21,761 nucleotides of DNA from a virus: IMG/VR virus record IMGVR_UViG_3300020160_002649, positions 1 through 21,761 of that record, one strand, 5' to 3'. Below are positions 1 to 9,003 of the stretch, piece after piece. A program made the translations under genes and the position numbers. The notes beneath the pieces were generated by a model. It had not been told where the DNA came from. It saw nothing but the letters and a program-made list of their open reading frames with translations, and searched no databases. Within the stretch, counting starts at the first letter, position 1. Every line of letters starts with the position of its first letter.

Positions 1-463
1 TATTGCTTGCTGCAGCATCTACAAGGTTACCATTTCCATCATCTATAATATTGTATGTAGAAGATGATAAACTAAAAGAAGCTCTTGCTACATTTTCTCC
101 ATACTTAGCTCTTGGTATTGATATCACAAGGATCTGAGCATCTGAAGCAGTTGGAAAATATCTATAATCATCATCAAAAGTACCGCTTGCTGCAGTAGAT
201 TGGGGGTACCATTCATAAGCACTAGCAGATCCAAGCAAAGAACCAGAGATAAAGTTCATATAATAAAGCCCCTGCACAGATCTATAAAGCAAGAAATTAT
301 CTCCATAACTAGGATTGTTGTAATCAAAGCTTTGGTTACTTGCTACTGTCAATGAAATACTATTAGAACTCAATGAAGCACTTGGTATCTGATTAGAATA
401 CTTAAGCTTGATTGGAGTAGCAGTAACATCAGACCCCTTAAGAGTGTTTAGAGAACGACCCAT
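1..463 (-). CDS. Putative virion structural protein, C-terminus cut by window edge
   Basis: The frame opens with ATG at 463-461 and stays open for 154 codons to the left edge, so the C-terminus is missing. The visible part is rich in Ser, Ala, Tyr and Asn with alternating hydrophobic residues, as in beta-rich phage tail or baseplate proteins. There is no signal peptide or membrane segment. Residues about 108-148 (DAQILVISIPRAKYGEN, then an Asn/Asp-rich stretch) resemble residues about 118-161 of the next gene upstream (ADQIFAINIDRNRYKES), so the two look like tandem paralogues. It is the last visible gene of the baseplate convoy, 36 nt after its neighbour's stop, with an A-rich leader and no Shine-Dalgarno sequence. 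I do not recognise a named family; a virion role is inferred from context and composition. Confidence 0.7.
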   Translation of the reverse strand, partial: MGRSLNTLKGSDVTATPIKLKYSNQIPSASLSSNSISLTVASNQSFDYNNPSYGDNFLLYRSVQGLYYMNFISGSLLGSASAYEWYPQSTAASGTFDDDYRYFPTASDAQILVISIPRAKYGENVARASFSLSSSTYNIIDDGNGNLVDAAASN

Positions 464-499
464 GTATGTTTATTTGCTTTTCGTAACAATTATTTAGGA

Positions 500-1564
500 T
501 TACCAGTCAAGTTTTACACGTATCAACGCCTCATGCGTAAAGTCTTTCAGCATTGGTTTGCTCATCTTAGCCACTGCAAGTAAATCTCCGTTGTTGTTAT
601 AAAGACCTACTGTAGTTGGAAATGTCTGAGGACTGTTTACAAGCGTTGGGTATATTAACTGACCACTAGATCCTGAAAGGAAAGATGGGTTGTTGCTGTA
701 GTTATACTCGCCGTTCTTCACCCTTACAAACACATAGTTAGCTGATACCGTTTCTTGCGAATTAAGCTGGAAACACTGACCATTTTTAAAGGTTTGATAC
801 ATTGTAGCATTGCTAGTAGATGTACTCAGTGCACCTTGTGCATAAGATGCGCTATCAACAACCATCGCTATTCCACCTGATGCTGCAGGTAATGCAAGTG
901 CTTTTGCATTAAGAATGATTGTACCGATATCAGGTAAAAAGAATCCATAAGATCCAGACAATGAATATCCATTTGCATAAGCCCCTGTAAGTTTGCTACT
1001 AATTGCTCTACCATAAGATCCAGAAACAAGTTGGAATACTCTTCCGCAATCTTCATAATCTACAGTAGTTCCGCTATCTAAAATATCATTACTATTATCT
1101 GTAATAGTTATAGTATTTCCAGCAGCAGAAGTTAACACTATTTTTGTAGTACCAGGAAATATGCTTTCTTTGTATCTATTTCTGTCTATATTGATTGCAA
1201 ATATTTGATCTGCATTTACACCATCACCAAACTGAAATTTCTTAGTCTCATCTGCATAAACAAGGTTTCTATACTGACCATATGTAGTTCTAGAAGGACT
1301 CATTCCAGGAACAAGGTTATTATATAAAGCCGATCCAGATCCAAAAGAATTTCCATATGCTATAGAAAACTGAACTTGAGCTGTTGATCCTGTAAGTGCA
1401 GTATCATAAACATCAAGATAAAATTGAGGTGATGGTGATGCTGCATTTGATGATGTAATCATGTTAGCTCCAGTCAAAGTTGGATTTCCTGTACTCCAAG
1501 CTGGTGCTACTACTGAGTCTGAACTCACTACAAAATCTGTAGAATCTAATGTTGTATATGACAT
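500..1564 (-). CDS. Putative virion structural protein (baseplate/tail associated)
   Basis: A 354-residue protein of Ser/Ala/Tyr/Asn-rich, beta-type composition with no signal peptide or membrane helix. Residues about 118-161 match the pattern of the partial protein that follows it in the convoy, suggesting duplication. The C-terminus (NNNGDLLAVAKMSKPMLKDF, ending in IRVKLDW) has the look of a conserved structural tail seen in marine T4-like phage virion proteins; this is from memory, not a search. The start is ATG at 1564-1562, 18 nt beyond the stop of the 219-residue gene, in a very A/T-rich leader without a Shine-Dalgarno sequence. A location on the baseplate or tail is inferred from its place downstream of the gp6-like and giant wedge genes. 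The exact role is unknown. Confidence 0.75.
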   Translation of the reverse strand: MSYTTLDSTDFVVSSDSVVAPAWSTGNPTLTGANMITSSNAASPSPQFYLDVYDTALTGSTAQVQFSIAYGNSFGSGSALYNNLVPGMSPSRTTYGQYRNLVYADETKKFQFGDGVNADQIFAINIDRNRYKESIFPGTTKIVLTSAAGNTITITDNSNDILDSGTTVDYEDCGRVFQLVSGSYGRAISSKLTGAYANGYSLSGSYGFFLPDIGTIILNAKALALPAASGGIAMVVDSASYAQGALSTSTSNATMYQTFKNGQCFQLNSQETVSANYVFVRVKNGEYNYSNNPSFLSGSSGQLIYPTLVNSPQTFPTTVGLYNNNGDLLAVAKMSKPMLKDFTHEALIRVKLDW

Positions 1565-1582
1565 TTTATATTATATTTTTTA

Positions 1583-2242
1583 TTAGCTTAATTTTATTGA
1601 TATTGGAATAATCAATCTAGCTCCTGAATCTCTACCAACTATTGTTAATGTTGTTGATATTTGATTTTGTGAACCAAATAAAGACTTGATTGTTGTTGCT
1701 GTCATATTCAAAGTAGTTCCTATTACAGTCTTAGATACATTAGTTCCTATTGTAGTAGTTGTATTTAGTGCTGTAGCCTCTGCCGTGTTTATGCCAGTGG
1801 CAGTAAAACTTGACATCGTTCTAACGTCACCAATAGTAAACTGATATCCAGAAGTTTCAAAGAAAGTACTAGATCCGTTGTAGTTTGCAGTAGACGGCGA
1901 TATTGAAAGCGGCATACCTAATGTAAATGCTCCTAATAAGCTAGTTGGTACTGAGCTAATTACTGGAATAACGCCTGTACCTCTTGGGAGTGTTAACAGC
2001 TTGTATTTCATTATCTCCTGATCTTCTGGATATGCTTGAATTACTGGCATTGATTGGATTGCTTCACCATAGAAAGCAGAGCCTGACGGATGAGCTGGGT
2101 TATAAAGACTATAATCTATCTCATCATCGGCAAGACTAAACTGTGTTATTCTAAAAGAACCATCATTTCTTGCAAGGAGTTCTCTACCTTTCTTTGTTAG
2201 GATGGCGTCGATCACCACCGATGTACTATTTAAGTAAGCCAT
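1583..2242 (-). CDS. Putative phage structural protein, 219 aa
   Basis: The N-terminal third is distinctive: residues 12-24 (DAILTKKGRELLA) lead into a segment containing ITQFSLADDEIDYSLYNP and then PSGSAFYGEAI. I associate this pattern with small structural proteins of marine T4-like phages, though I cannot name the T4 counterpart. The remainder is Thr/Ser-rich and beta-like. No signal peptide, membrane segment or catalytic motif is visible. It lies between the giant wedge gene and another virion-type gene, so a baseplate or tail accessory role is likely. Its 37-nt upstream gap is one of the larger gaps in the convoy and holds the TATTTATA element at 2261-2276, so it may have its own regulation. 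The leader just before the ATG is a run of A residues, not a Shine-Dalgarno sequence. Confidence 0.72.
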   Translation of the reverse strand: MAYLNSTSVVIDAILTKKGRELLARNDGSFRITQFSLADDEIDYSLYNPAHPSGSAFYGEAIQSMPVIQAYPEDQEIMKYKLLTLPRGTGVIPVISSVPTSLLGAFTLGMPLSISPSTANYNGSSTFFETSGYQFTIGDVRTMSSFTATGINTAEATALNTTTTIGTNVSKTVIGTTLNMTATTIKSLFGSQNQISTTLTIVGRDSGARLIIPISIKLS

Positions 2243-2260
2243 TTTTTCTTTTTATCGTTT

Positions 2261-2276
2261 ATGTTTATAAATATCT
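2261..2276 (-). promoter_or_regulatory. TATTTATA element upstream of the 219-aa gene
   Basis: Read in gene direction, this gap contains AGATATTTATAAACAT, 16 nt identical to the element at 21671-21686 on the plus strand. The core TATTTATA (2266-2273) is 23 nt before the start codon. On the opposite strand the core reads TATAAATA, the exact T4 late-promoter octamer. It may be a phage promoter, an antisense promoter or an mRNA leader element; the sequence alone does not decide. Confidence 0.45.
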
Positions 2277-2279
2277 AGA

Positions 2280-5200
2280 TTAGAAGTTTAGTATCTGAGA
2301 CTGTATCGTAGACTGCAGGGTATTTGCATTCTTCAGTATTGTCGGGTTGATGTTTTCAGGTATCGCAAACCCGTAAGACGTCTTTCCGGGGTTCTTCTTG
2401 CCCTGAAGGATCATCGTGGTCTCGTCCGGCACCCTCTTTGTGAATACTATCCTGTCGTACGTGTTTATGTTGCTCGAGTTCAGATACCCAGGCAGATCAG
2501 GATACACCGTAAAGCTGCTGATCGTACTTCCCGTCGTAATGGACGTGATCCTCCTCAGTATAGGTGTTGAGGTGCTCGCCCCTGTGTAACCCACGCTAAA
2601 TCCGTTGTAGTACATGTAGATATAGTCACCCTCCTCTATCTTTGTGGAGTAATCAACCTCTCCGTAGGTAGCATAGATCGGTGACGATGCTATGGATCCT
2701 GAAGAGTAAGACGGCAAATACGTCACATCCTCTGAGAAGAACGGGTTCATCTTTTGAGATATAAACAGCGTGTTTGACCCTGCGATAAAGCTTAAAGTGT
2801 CAAACAGAGCGTTTGCCGACGTCCTTGGGTCTATGCAGAAGTTTCCATTGAACGGTATCATCTGAGCGCTGAACTTGGCTCTCTGACCGTAAACATTGAT
2901 ATCGGCCGGTGCGCTTGCGCCTGGATCTCCAATGCCTGCCTGTACTGACACTTTTATAGCAACTTTATCGTTAGCATCTAGGTATACGCTATTCACGCTA
3001 AGTGCAGCGCCTGCGTTTAGTTTTTCTCCTGGCACCAATCCATCATATCCAGCTGATTCTGGTCCGTATGTGGTTGTGCTTGTTGCCAATACTGTTCCTT
3101 CTAAAAATCCGCTAGAAGACACAGGATTCTTTATGAGATCTAGCTTTATCTTATAATTAGCCGTTAGTTTAGGGCTCTCTACTCCTTCTACTATCGTGCC
3201 AAAGCTGAAACTAAACTTATAGTTTCCAGAGTATGGTGCGGCGTAAAGCGATCCTGTCAGCCTTGTTACGGATGTTCCGCTGAAGTAGTTTACAAATAGA
3301 TTGTAAGGATCATTTGATGTATTGACTGCCAACGGATAAGAAGGACTGCTTCCAAAGTCCATGCTCACGTTATACCAGTACCAGCTTGCAGATATAGCAG
3401 AGCCAGATCTCACCGTAGAGAAGCTGTCGTTTGGTGTATATCCCGGGAAGCTGCCAGAAGGTCTTATCTGATTCTCTGGAACAGACAGCCCTGGAGAAAA
3501 TTGTCTTTCATAAGATGCAACAGATCCACTCAACAGAGAAGGTCCTGTAAGTCCAACCTCGTAGCACTCATCGGTCTCTCCGGCCTTCCTGTACCAGTAT
3601 GGTTGATAGGAGTACCCGCTTTCGACCACCCTGAACGTCTTATCAAGGTATTTCTGATTTGAGTACTGCGTGGAGTTGAACTGCTTCAGAGTAACTTCGC
3701 TGCCAGCCCTGTACATGGTCTGGAAGTACACCCAGTTGTCGTTCTGCAGGTTCAGCTCCTGGATACCGCCTGATATGTTTGCAAGGTACGGAAGCTTAAC
3801 CACAATCTGACTTGGATCATACGAGCTCGATTGGATCTCTGTGAAGAGTCCGGTAAAGTCTACGTAGTAGTCCCTGGGATTGTATATAGCTTTGAAGTTC
3901 CAATCTTCATATGCATTGTTGCTTTGAGTGTAAACAGCACCTGCGTACTTAGAGTGTACGGCGCTTGTCCTGTGATAGTTGTAGTCCTGAATCTCAGCGT
4001 ACTGCCTTGATCCCGTGTATTCTGCCAAAGATTCGTAGAATCCGCAGCTGGTAGAACCCGTTGTTATTGATGATATGTTAGTTGTCAACAGAGTGTTATA
4101 TCTGATGCAATCGTTTATAGGAATGCTGATACCCAGATCGCTACCTGTTATTAAAACACTGTCTCCATTACACTTTTGGTAGTTTATAGAGTAGTATCCC
4201 GGATCTGTTGATATGCCGGTAACATAAGTACACTTGCTAGCACACACGCTTGATGATGCTAAAGTATAACTCCACGCAAGAGGCGCAGGAGGACCTGGGT
4301 CTTGTGATGCTGTTTGGAAACTATTTGGTTTTCCACAAAATGTTAATGTTTGTGAAAGTGGAACAGATGATGTAACTGCATTATTATTACAATCTGTATA
4401 ATAAAAATCAACAGCTCTAAATGCTTCTGTGTTTGTTATCTCATAATTAATACAGTCAGAGTACATTCCACACAGAACTCCTATCGATGCTGTATAGTTT
4501 GATGACGGACTGAATGGATTTAACGATATTGAATTGTTTTTTACGCATCCGAGAGAATATCCAAATCCTCCAGCAAATGTGCTACCTGTTATGGTTCCAT
4601 CGCATTTTTGATATGTAATAATCACGTTTCCTCCAGCTCCAGTAGTTATTCCAGTATTGTAACATACATCATACCCAGTTCTATTTGAGTATGAATATCC
4701 GCAAACGTCTACTAAAGAAGCGGTGAAACTTGTAATAGATGAATTCACTATCGTGTCGTACTTGGCACAAACGTTAACAGATCCTGAACCAGGCACCGCT
4801 TGTGAAAATACGTTGTCAGTACAGTCTTGGTACGTAAACGATCCGGTGGCAGTTCCGTTGTTTTCTACTAAATAGATAAAGCACGGAACCCTCCCGCAGC
4901 CTTGACAGGAAGATTGAGATACTATGTTTGCAAAGTTTATGGGCACATCAATTCCGTAGCTGTACTCTGCGCTTACAAACTCTTTTGATGGCTGTGTCTT
5001 TGTGAAGTTATTTACCAGAGCACCTTCATTATAGAAAGTAAACATTGATTGAGTAGTAGCAACAGAAGATGTCCATGGGCTTGTGATTGAAGACCTTTCA
5101 AGTTGACTAAATTCATTAGTAACCATCTCAATCTGTGATCCACCAAATTCTCCAGTATACTTTTCCCAGGCATACGTGTTGCTCATTGAGACTGGTCCGT

Positions 5201-7565
5201 ATACATTATTAGATCCGGTTGCAATATAAGGAGATACTACCGTATACTGAGTTTGGGAATTATAAGCTGTAGAGTATGGAATCTCTGGAGCATCAGTTGC
5301 TGATATAGTAATGGTTTCAATAGACTGAGAATAGTTCATGCTATTATCCATCTCAGGCTCATGTCTTTCGTACTTATTTCTCTCTAAAACATGCGACTTT
5401 ACGATCAAACCTCTTGAAAGATTTGATCTTGCTGGCACATAATCCTGTATCATTTTAAATACAGAGTTATCAAAATATTTCAATAATCTGATGTACTCAT
5501 AGATGTTATGTACCTGAGAACCAGTAAAAAAAGAGTTTTGATATTGATCTAACGCAGGATAAGAAGCAGAGTATTGTGCTCCTGGGTCACCAATGAGTTG
5601 ATCTATATTTATGTACCCTCTAGATGAAGATATAGTTGAGTTTATAGAATCTGCTGGAGAGAAACCAAACTCTAGATTCTTTGAGTTTAGTCTGTCTTGC
5701 GTGCTATAATATTGAATTGATGCGTCTGGACTTAGCACAGAAGCACTGATCTCTAAAGTTGATGTAGAGCCAGTTATCTTTGTATTGTATATTGAATCAA
5801 GCCCGGTGTACAAATCTCTATTATATCCACCAAATTCATTGATTGTTAATATAGATCTAGGAATACCAAAGATATTTGTGATCGCATCTACAGCATTTCT
5901 AGTTCCTTTAGTCTTATAAAGGTAAGGTATATTGTGATAAATCCTCTTATAAACTTCGCTTTGAATTGTCTTTGGGCTCAGTGTTGTTAAGCTAGAAGTA
6001 ACATAAGTTATATTCTTTTCAGACCCTGTTGGAGGCAATAAAGAGCCATCTGCATTGATCCCAAAAAGACTGTAATACAGGTTATCTGAGATATTTGAAT
6101 TGGTGTATAGTGTACTTCCAAGACCAACTAAAGCGTCAGCTACAAGATCTAAAGATATACCAGTATTTGGGTTATTTGTAGCATCAAATCTGTTTGTGAC
6201 ATCTTTGTAGTATATCCAAATATTATCAAAATACTGACCGATCATGTTCACAAAATCAATATAAGGTTGATTTGCGCCATCGTCTAAGATGTACTGCGGT
6301 ATCGTATTTACAAGCAGATCTTTGTTTGTAGCATCATATAACGATGCCGAATACAGAATAGACAAGGAGCTTGGAGTTGGTACTGTAGTTTCAGAACCTA
6401 ACCATGCTAGTGCTTGTGAAGATGTAACAGAATATAATCTATATGGCTGAGTTGATTTTGATTTCGGCCAAGTATAAGATCCAGAACTAAAGTATAGATA
6501 GTACTCGTATGGATCAAAGTTAGTGATTATATCATTGATTTGATTTTGCAAAGTTACTACCGATGCAGATGTAATACCAGTTGTATCAGTAATTGCACTT
6601 TGACTTGCAATCAATCTATTATAAGTCTCAATATTAGTAACTTTTTGGGTAAAGTTTTCAACCCTTGAGTTAATACTAGAGAAGTGAACAAAGTTTGAAA
6701 AGTTAGTATAGTCTACATTTATCTCTAAAGCTCTGTCTTGGTAGTAGCTCATCATTTTCTGGAATGAACTAGATACAGAAGTTGTTGATAGACTCGTATA
6801 TGAATAGTATGGAGTAGTCTGAGCTACTTGCTGATTGAGATTTACATTATAATTTGGCCCTCTAAGTACATTCTGCTCTACAACTGCTGCCGCTTCAATT
6901 TGAATATCTACATTATACCTACTAGACTCAGCTATCTTTTCTGAGATCCAGAGCTGATCCTTGACATCAAAATCACTTGGCAATGGTTCATATAGCTTGA
7001 TCAGCAAATATGCCCCAGATTCATCCTCAGTGTATGCTACGTTAACCGCAATAATGTGCTGGTTATTACCAAAATTAAGATAGAAATCATTATAGTAGTT
7101 CAGTCCAGCAACATAGGCCTGATACTGATTGAAACCTGCAAGGATATCAGTATTGCTTATATTTTGAGATGCTAATTTAAGCTCAGTTCTAGTTGGAGAT
7201 ACTTCTTTTATCCAATAGAATTTACCGTAAGCTGAGTTAAAAAGATTCCTAAGAAAATTATATTGAATATCAAGTGTACCTCTATTATATCCCCTAGATA
7301 ATAAGTCTTTTTGTGGATCTAAAGTAAAAGAACTATACAACCCGCTAGTAGGATTCATTCCTGGGCTTGGTGTATAATCAGTCGCATTGTAAACTTTGTC
7401 AAGAAGATTTCCTACTGAGTCATAGATAAAATACTCTATGCTATCATTAGGATCTCCAAACTGAGTATAAATAAAACTATTTGTAATAAGGGCATCGTCT
7501 TTTGGCATATAAGCCTGTGACTCTGTTCCGGAACCTATGTATGATATATTTACTATCTCTGCCAT
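2280..7565 (-). CDS. Giant baseplate wedge/tail protein with tail-protein-I-like motif and four Cys-rich modules
   Basis: At 1761 residues this is the largest gene here. Residues about 530-580 contain SEVYKRIYHNIPYLYKTKGT followed by RNAVDAITNIFGIPRSI. This resembles the KGT-motif helical region of P2 tail protein I, the T4 gp7 counterpart in contractile tails. With its position two genes after the gp6-like protein, this suggests a gp7/gpI-type wedge role (T4 gp7 is about 1030 aa), by inference. Residues 887-1174 hold 18 cysteines arranged as four modules. Residues about 1330-1580 look like beta-sandwich or carbohydrate-binding material. The last part ends in a short helical tail. Its ATG overlaps the previous stop (TAATG), implying coupled translation. 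G+C is uneven: near 50% in 2281-2900 and around 3540-4020, but about 27% in parts of the N-terminal half, which suggests a mosaic gene. Confidence 0.7.
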   Translation of the reverse strand: MAEIVNISYIGSGTESQAYMPKDDALITNSFIYTQFGDPNDSIEYFIYDSVGNLLDKVYNATDYTPSPGMNPTSGLYSSFTLDPQKDLLSRGYNRGTLDIQYNFLRNLFNSAYGKFYWIKEVSPTRTELKLASQNISNTDILAGFNQYQAYVAGLNYYNDFYLNFGNNQHIIAVNVAYTEDESGAYLLIKLYEPLPSDFDVKDQLWISEKIAESSRYNVDIQIEAAAVVEQNVLRGPNYNVNLNQQVAQTTPYYSYTSLSTTSVSSSFQKMMSYYQDRALEINVDYTNFSNFVHFSSINSRVENFTQKVTNIETYNRLIASQSAITDTTGITSASVVTLQNQINDIITNFDPYEYYLYFSSGSYTWPKSKSTQPYRLYSVTSSQALAWLGSETTVPTPSSLSILYSASLYDATNKDLLVNTIPQYILDDGANQPYIDFVNMIGQYFDNIWIYYKDVTNRFDATNNPNTGISLDLVADALVGLGSTLYTNSNISDNLYYSLFGINADGSLLPPTGSEKNITYVTSSLTTLSPKTIQSEVYKRIYHNIPYLYKTKGTRNAVDAITNIFGIPRSILTINEFGGYNRDLYTGLDSIYNTKITGSTSTLEISASVLSPDASIQYYSTQDRLNSKNLEFGFSPADSINSTISSSRGYINIDQLIGDPGAQYSASYPALDQYQNSFFTGSQVHNIYEYIRLLKYFDNSVFKMIQDYVPARSNLSRGLIVKSHVLERNKYERHEPEMDNSMNYSQSIETITISATDAPEIPYSTAYNSQTQYTVVSPYIATGSNNVYGPVSMSNTYAWEKYTGEFGGSQIEMVTNEFSQLERSSITSPWTSSVATTQSMFTFYNEGALVNNFTKTQPSKEFVSAEYSYGIDVPINFANIVSQSSCQGCGRVPCFIYLVENNGTATGSFTYQDCTDNVFSQAVPGSGSVNVCAKYDTIVNSSITSFTASLVDVCGYSYSNRTGYDVCYNTGITTGAGGNVIITYQKCDGTITGSTFAGGFGYSLGCVKNNSISLNPFSPSSNYTASIGVLCGMYSDCINYEITNTEAFRAVDFYYTDCNNNAVTSSVPLSQTLTFCGKPNSFQTASQDPGPPAPLAWSYTLASSSVCASKCTYVTGISTDPGYYSINYQKCNGDSVLITGSDLGISIPINDCIRYNTLLTTNISSITTGSTSCGFYESLAEYTGSRQYAEIQDYNYHRTSAVHSKYAGAVYTQSNNAYEDWNFKAIYNPRDYYVDFTGLFTEIQSSSYDPSQIVVKLPYLANISGGIQELNLQNDNWVYFQTMYRAGSEVTLKQFNSTQYSNQKYLDKTFRVVESGYSYQPYWYRKAGETDECYEVGLTGPSLLSGSVASYERQFSPGLSVPENQIRPSGSFPGYTPNDSFSTVRSGSAISASWYWYNVSMDFGSSPSYPLAVNTSNDPYNLFVNYFSGTSVTRLTGSLYAAPYSGNYKFSFSFGTIVEGVESPKLTANYKIKLDLIKNPVSSSGFLEGTVLATSTTTYGPESAGYDGLVPGEKLNAGAALSVNSVYLDANDKVAIKVSVQAGIGDPGASAPADINVYGQRAKFSAQMIPFNGNFCIDPRTSANALFDTLSFIAGSNTLFISQKMNPFFSEDVTYLPSYSSGSIASSPIYATYGEVDYSTKIEEGDYIYMYYNGFSVGYTGASTSTPILRRITSITTGSTISSFTVYPDLPGYLNSSNINTYDRIVFTKRVPDETTMILQGKKNPGKTSYGFAIPENINPTILKNANTLQSTIQSQILNF
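4044..4907 (-). repeat. Four tandem Cys-rich protein modules inside the giant wedge gene
   Basis: The encoded segment (residues 887-1174) carries four copies of a four-cysteine module. Cys positions are 895/915/933/955, 968/988/1007/1032, 1038/1059/1077/1108 and 1112/1132/1153/1174; C887 and C890 precede the array. Spacings are 20-21, 18-21 and 21-31 residues. The second Cys of each module lies in a recurring YQxC or YxDC motif (TYQDC, TYQKC, YYTDC, NYQKC) followed by Asn, Asp or Thr. The copies are diverged, so this is a protein-level repeat rather than a DNA repeat. Its function is unknown; metal binding, disulfides or receptor contact are possible. Confidence 0.8.
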
Positions 7566-7906
7566 TATGTTAATTGTGAGATGTTAAGGTATGTTGCGCT
7601 TAAATCGTTTAACTGTTCTCTTAGTGAATTTATTTCTTCTATTAGGGCTTGCTTTTCTTGATCAATAACACCTGCACCTATGTATTGTTGACTTTTTTCT
7701 ACAAGATATGTATGAGAGTTTGTTAGTCCAGTCACAGGAATATCAAAGAAAAGTTGATCATAGTAGCTAAAGAAATCAGCAACCGTAACAATTGGCTGAT
7801 CTATTACTGGAACTGGTGTTACAAGCTCCGTGAATTCAGTATCTACTACCTTTTTATAAGTATTCAGACCTCGAACTTCTTTGATAAATGTTACTTTTTC
7901 TGACAT
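7565..7906 (-). CDS. Small baseplate-region protein with C-terminal coiled coil
   Basis: A 113-residue protein with no recognised enzyme motif. The central part (TVADFFSYYDQLFFDIP, residues about 41-57) is aromatic-rich. Residues about 81-105 (DQEKQALIEEINSLREQLND) form a clear amphipathic helix likely to be a coiled coil, so oligomerisation or docking to a neighbour is plausible. It sits between the fibre-like gene (one base between the upstream stop and this ATG) and the giant wedge gene (stop and start overlap as TAATG), so it is almost certainly co-translated with them. A role as a small wedge adaptor or chaperone is inferred from context. I do not recognise a T4 counterpart; similarity to gp53 was considered but is not visible. 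Confidence 0.7.
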   Translation of the reverse strand: MSEKVTFIKEVRGLNTYKKVVDTEFTELVTPVPVIDQPIVTVADFFSYYDQLFFDIPVTGLTNSHTYLVEKSQQYIGAGVIDQEKQALIEEINSLREQLNDLSATYLNISQLT

Positions 7907-7907
7907 A

Positions 7908-8993
7908 TTATCTTGTTATTTTAAAGATGTTATTTCCATCAATATCAATGCTTTCACTTGTTGGTAAATCCACCCTTATAAGTACTTTATAGTATCTTTC
8001 TGGCTCGAGACCATTCATATAAATATTGAAGAAGGATCCAACAGGGCTACAACTTATCTTAGTATATGTTGTATCAAAATCTATAACCATTTCTTCAGTT
8101 TTTACGTCTTGAAGTGCCCAGTAGGACGTTTGTGGTAGAGCTTTATTTACTAAATACACAGAAGTATCAGTAAATTGTCTTGCGGGATATTTTTCTCTTG
8201 CGTTTATTTTCATCATATACTTACCGGTATCGTTCTTAAATATACCTGTATTATTACCAAGAGTCACGATTGTATTACTATTACCAACAACTGATAGACT
8301 TCCAGTATTATAGATGCTATCATCCCACTTAAACTCTAATGTAGGAGGGTATATTGTATGAGTATCAACACTAAAGAAATTGAGATTCATATAGCTTCCA
8401 CTATTCTCTTCAATAGATCCTGACATCTTTACTATCAATCCACAGTTTGGAATTGTTTCGGTAACCCACTTACTCACTATTGTATAAAGATCTCCTATGT
8501 TTATATCTTTTGAATCTTTATAGCCAAATGATTGAGATAAAATAAGACTATCTTCCCAAGCTCCGCCTCCTCTAGTAATATAGTAATCTGTAGGATTTGT
8601 CCAAGCAGTATTTTCAGTTTTATTAACCCAAGATACTCCATTTTTTATCTCAGGACTGTCTAAAAACTTACCTGTTCCCATATCCCAACTTTCAGTCAAT
8701 GGAGCAACAAATACATTATAAGTTGTATTTAAGTTTTCTGCATTTGCAAAATAAAGTCTAAGATAGGCTGAATATTGACCCACCGCACTTGCTAAATTAA
8801 CAGCTTTAGCTATATCTGAATTAGAGAATATTACTACTGATCTTCTGATGTCATCGGCTGAACTTGCGACACTAGTGGGTATTAGACTATTCTTACAGCC
8901 TACTTCTAGAATCTCATCTAGACCAGTACTCTGTGATGGATATGCTGAATACAGGGTTGCATCAGCTGCTGCGAATATTTTATATACTGCCAT
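7908..8993 (-). CDS. Fibre-like virion protein with DNRLRE/CBM96-like N-terminal fold
   Basis: 361 residues without a signal peptide. The N-terminal half has the look of the DNRLRE/CBM96 beta-sandwich family: AADATLYSAYPSQSTGLDEI near residues 8-27, a SVVIFSNSDI strand near 52-61, and YSAYLRLYFANAENL near 74-88. In other proteins this fold is found in surface and carbohydrate-binding proteins. The C-terminal half is also beta-rich and contains VYLVNKALPQTSYWALQD. The gene lies directly after the gp6-like wedge gene and before the coiled-coil protein and giant wedge protein, so a peripheral baseplate or tail-fibre attachment role is likely. The fold assignment is from remembered pattern only. 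The leader before the ATG is AAAATAAAAACA, A-rich with no Shine-Dalgarno sequence. Confidence 0.65.
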   Translation of the reverse strand: MAVYKIFAAADATLYSAYPSQSTGLDEILEVGCKNSLIPTSVASSADDIRRSVVIFSNSDIAKAVNLASAVGQYSAYLRLYFANAENLNTTYNVFVAPLTESWDMGTGKFLDSPEIKNGVSWVNKTENTAWTNPTDYYITRGGGAWEDSLILSQSFGYKDSKDINIGDLYTIVSKWVTETIPNCGLIVKMSGSIEENSGSYMNLNFFSVDTHTIYPPTLEFKWDDSIYNTGSLSVVGNSNTIVTLGNNTGIFKNDTGKYMMKINAREKYPARQFTDTSVYLVNKALPQTSYWALQDVKTEEMVIDFDTTYTKISCSPVGSFFNIYMNGLEPERYYKVLIRVDLPTSESIDIDGNNIFKITR

Positions 8994-9003
8994 TGTTTTT
9001 ATT

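Noticed and set aside
2896-3156. Plus-strand open frame opposite the giant wedge gene
   Set aside because: It lies wholly inside a well-supported minus-strand gene, has no leader signal or recognisable protein pattern, and is best explained as a shadow frame.
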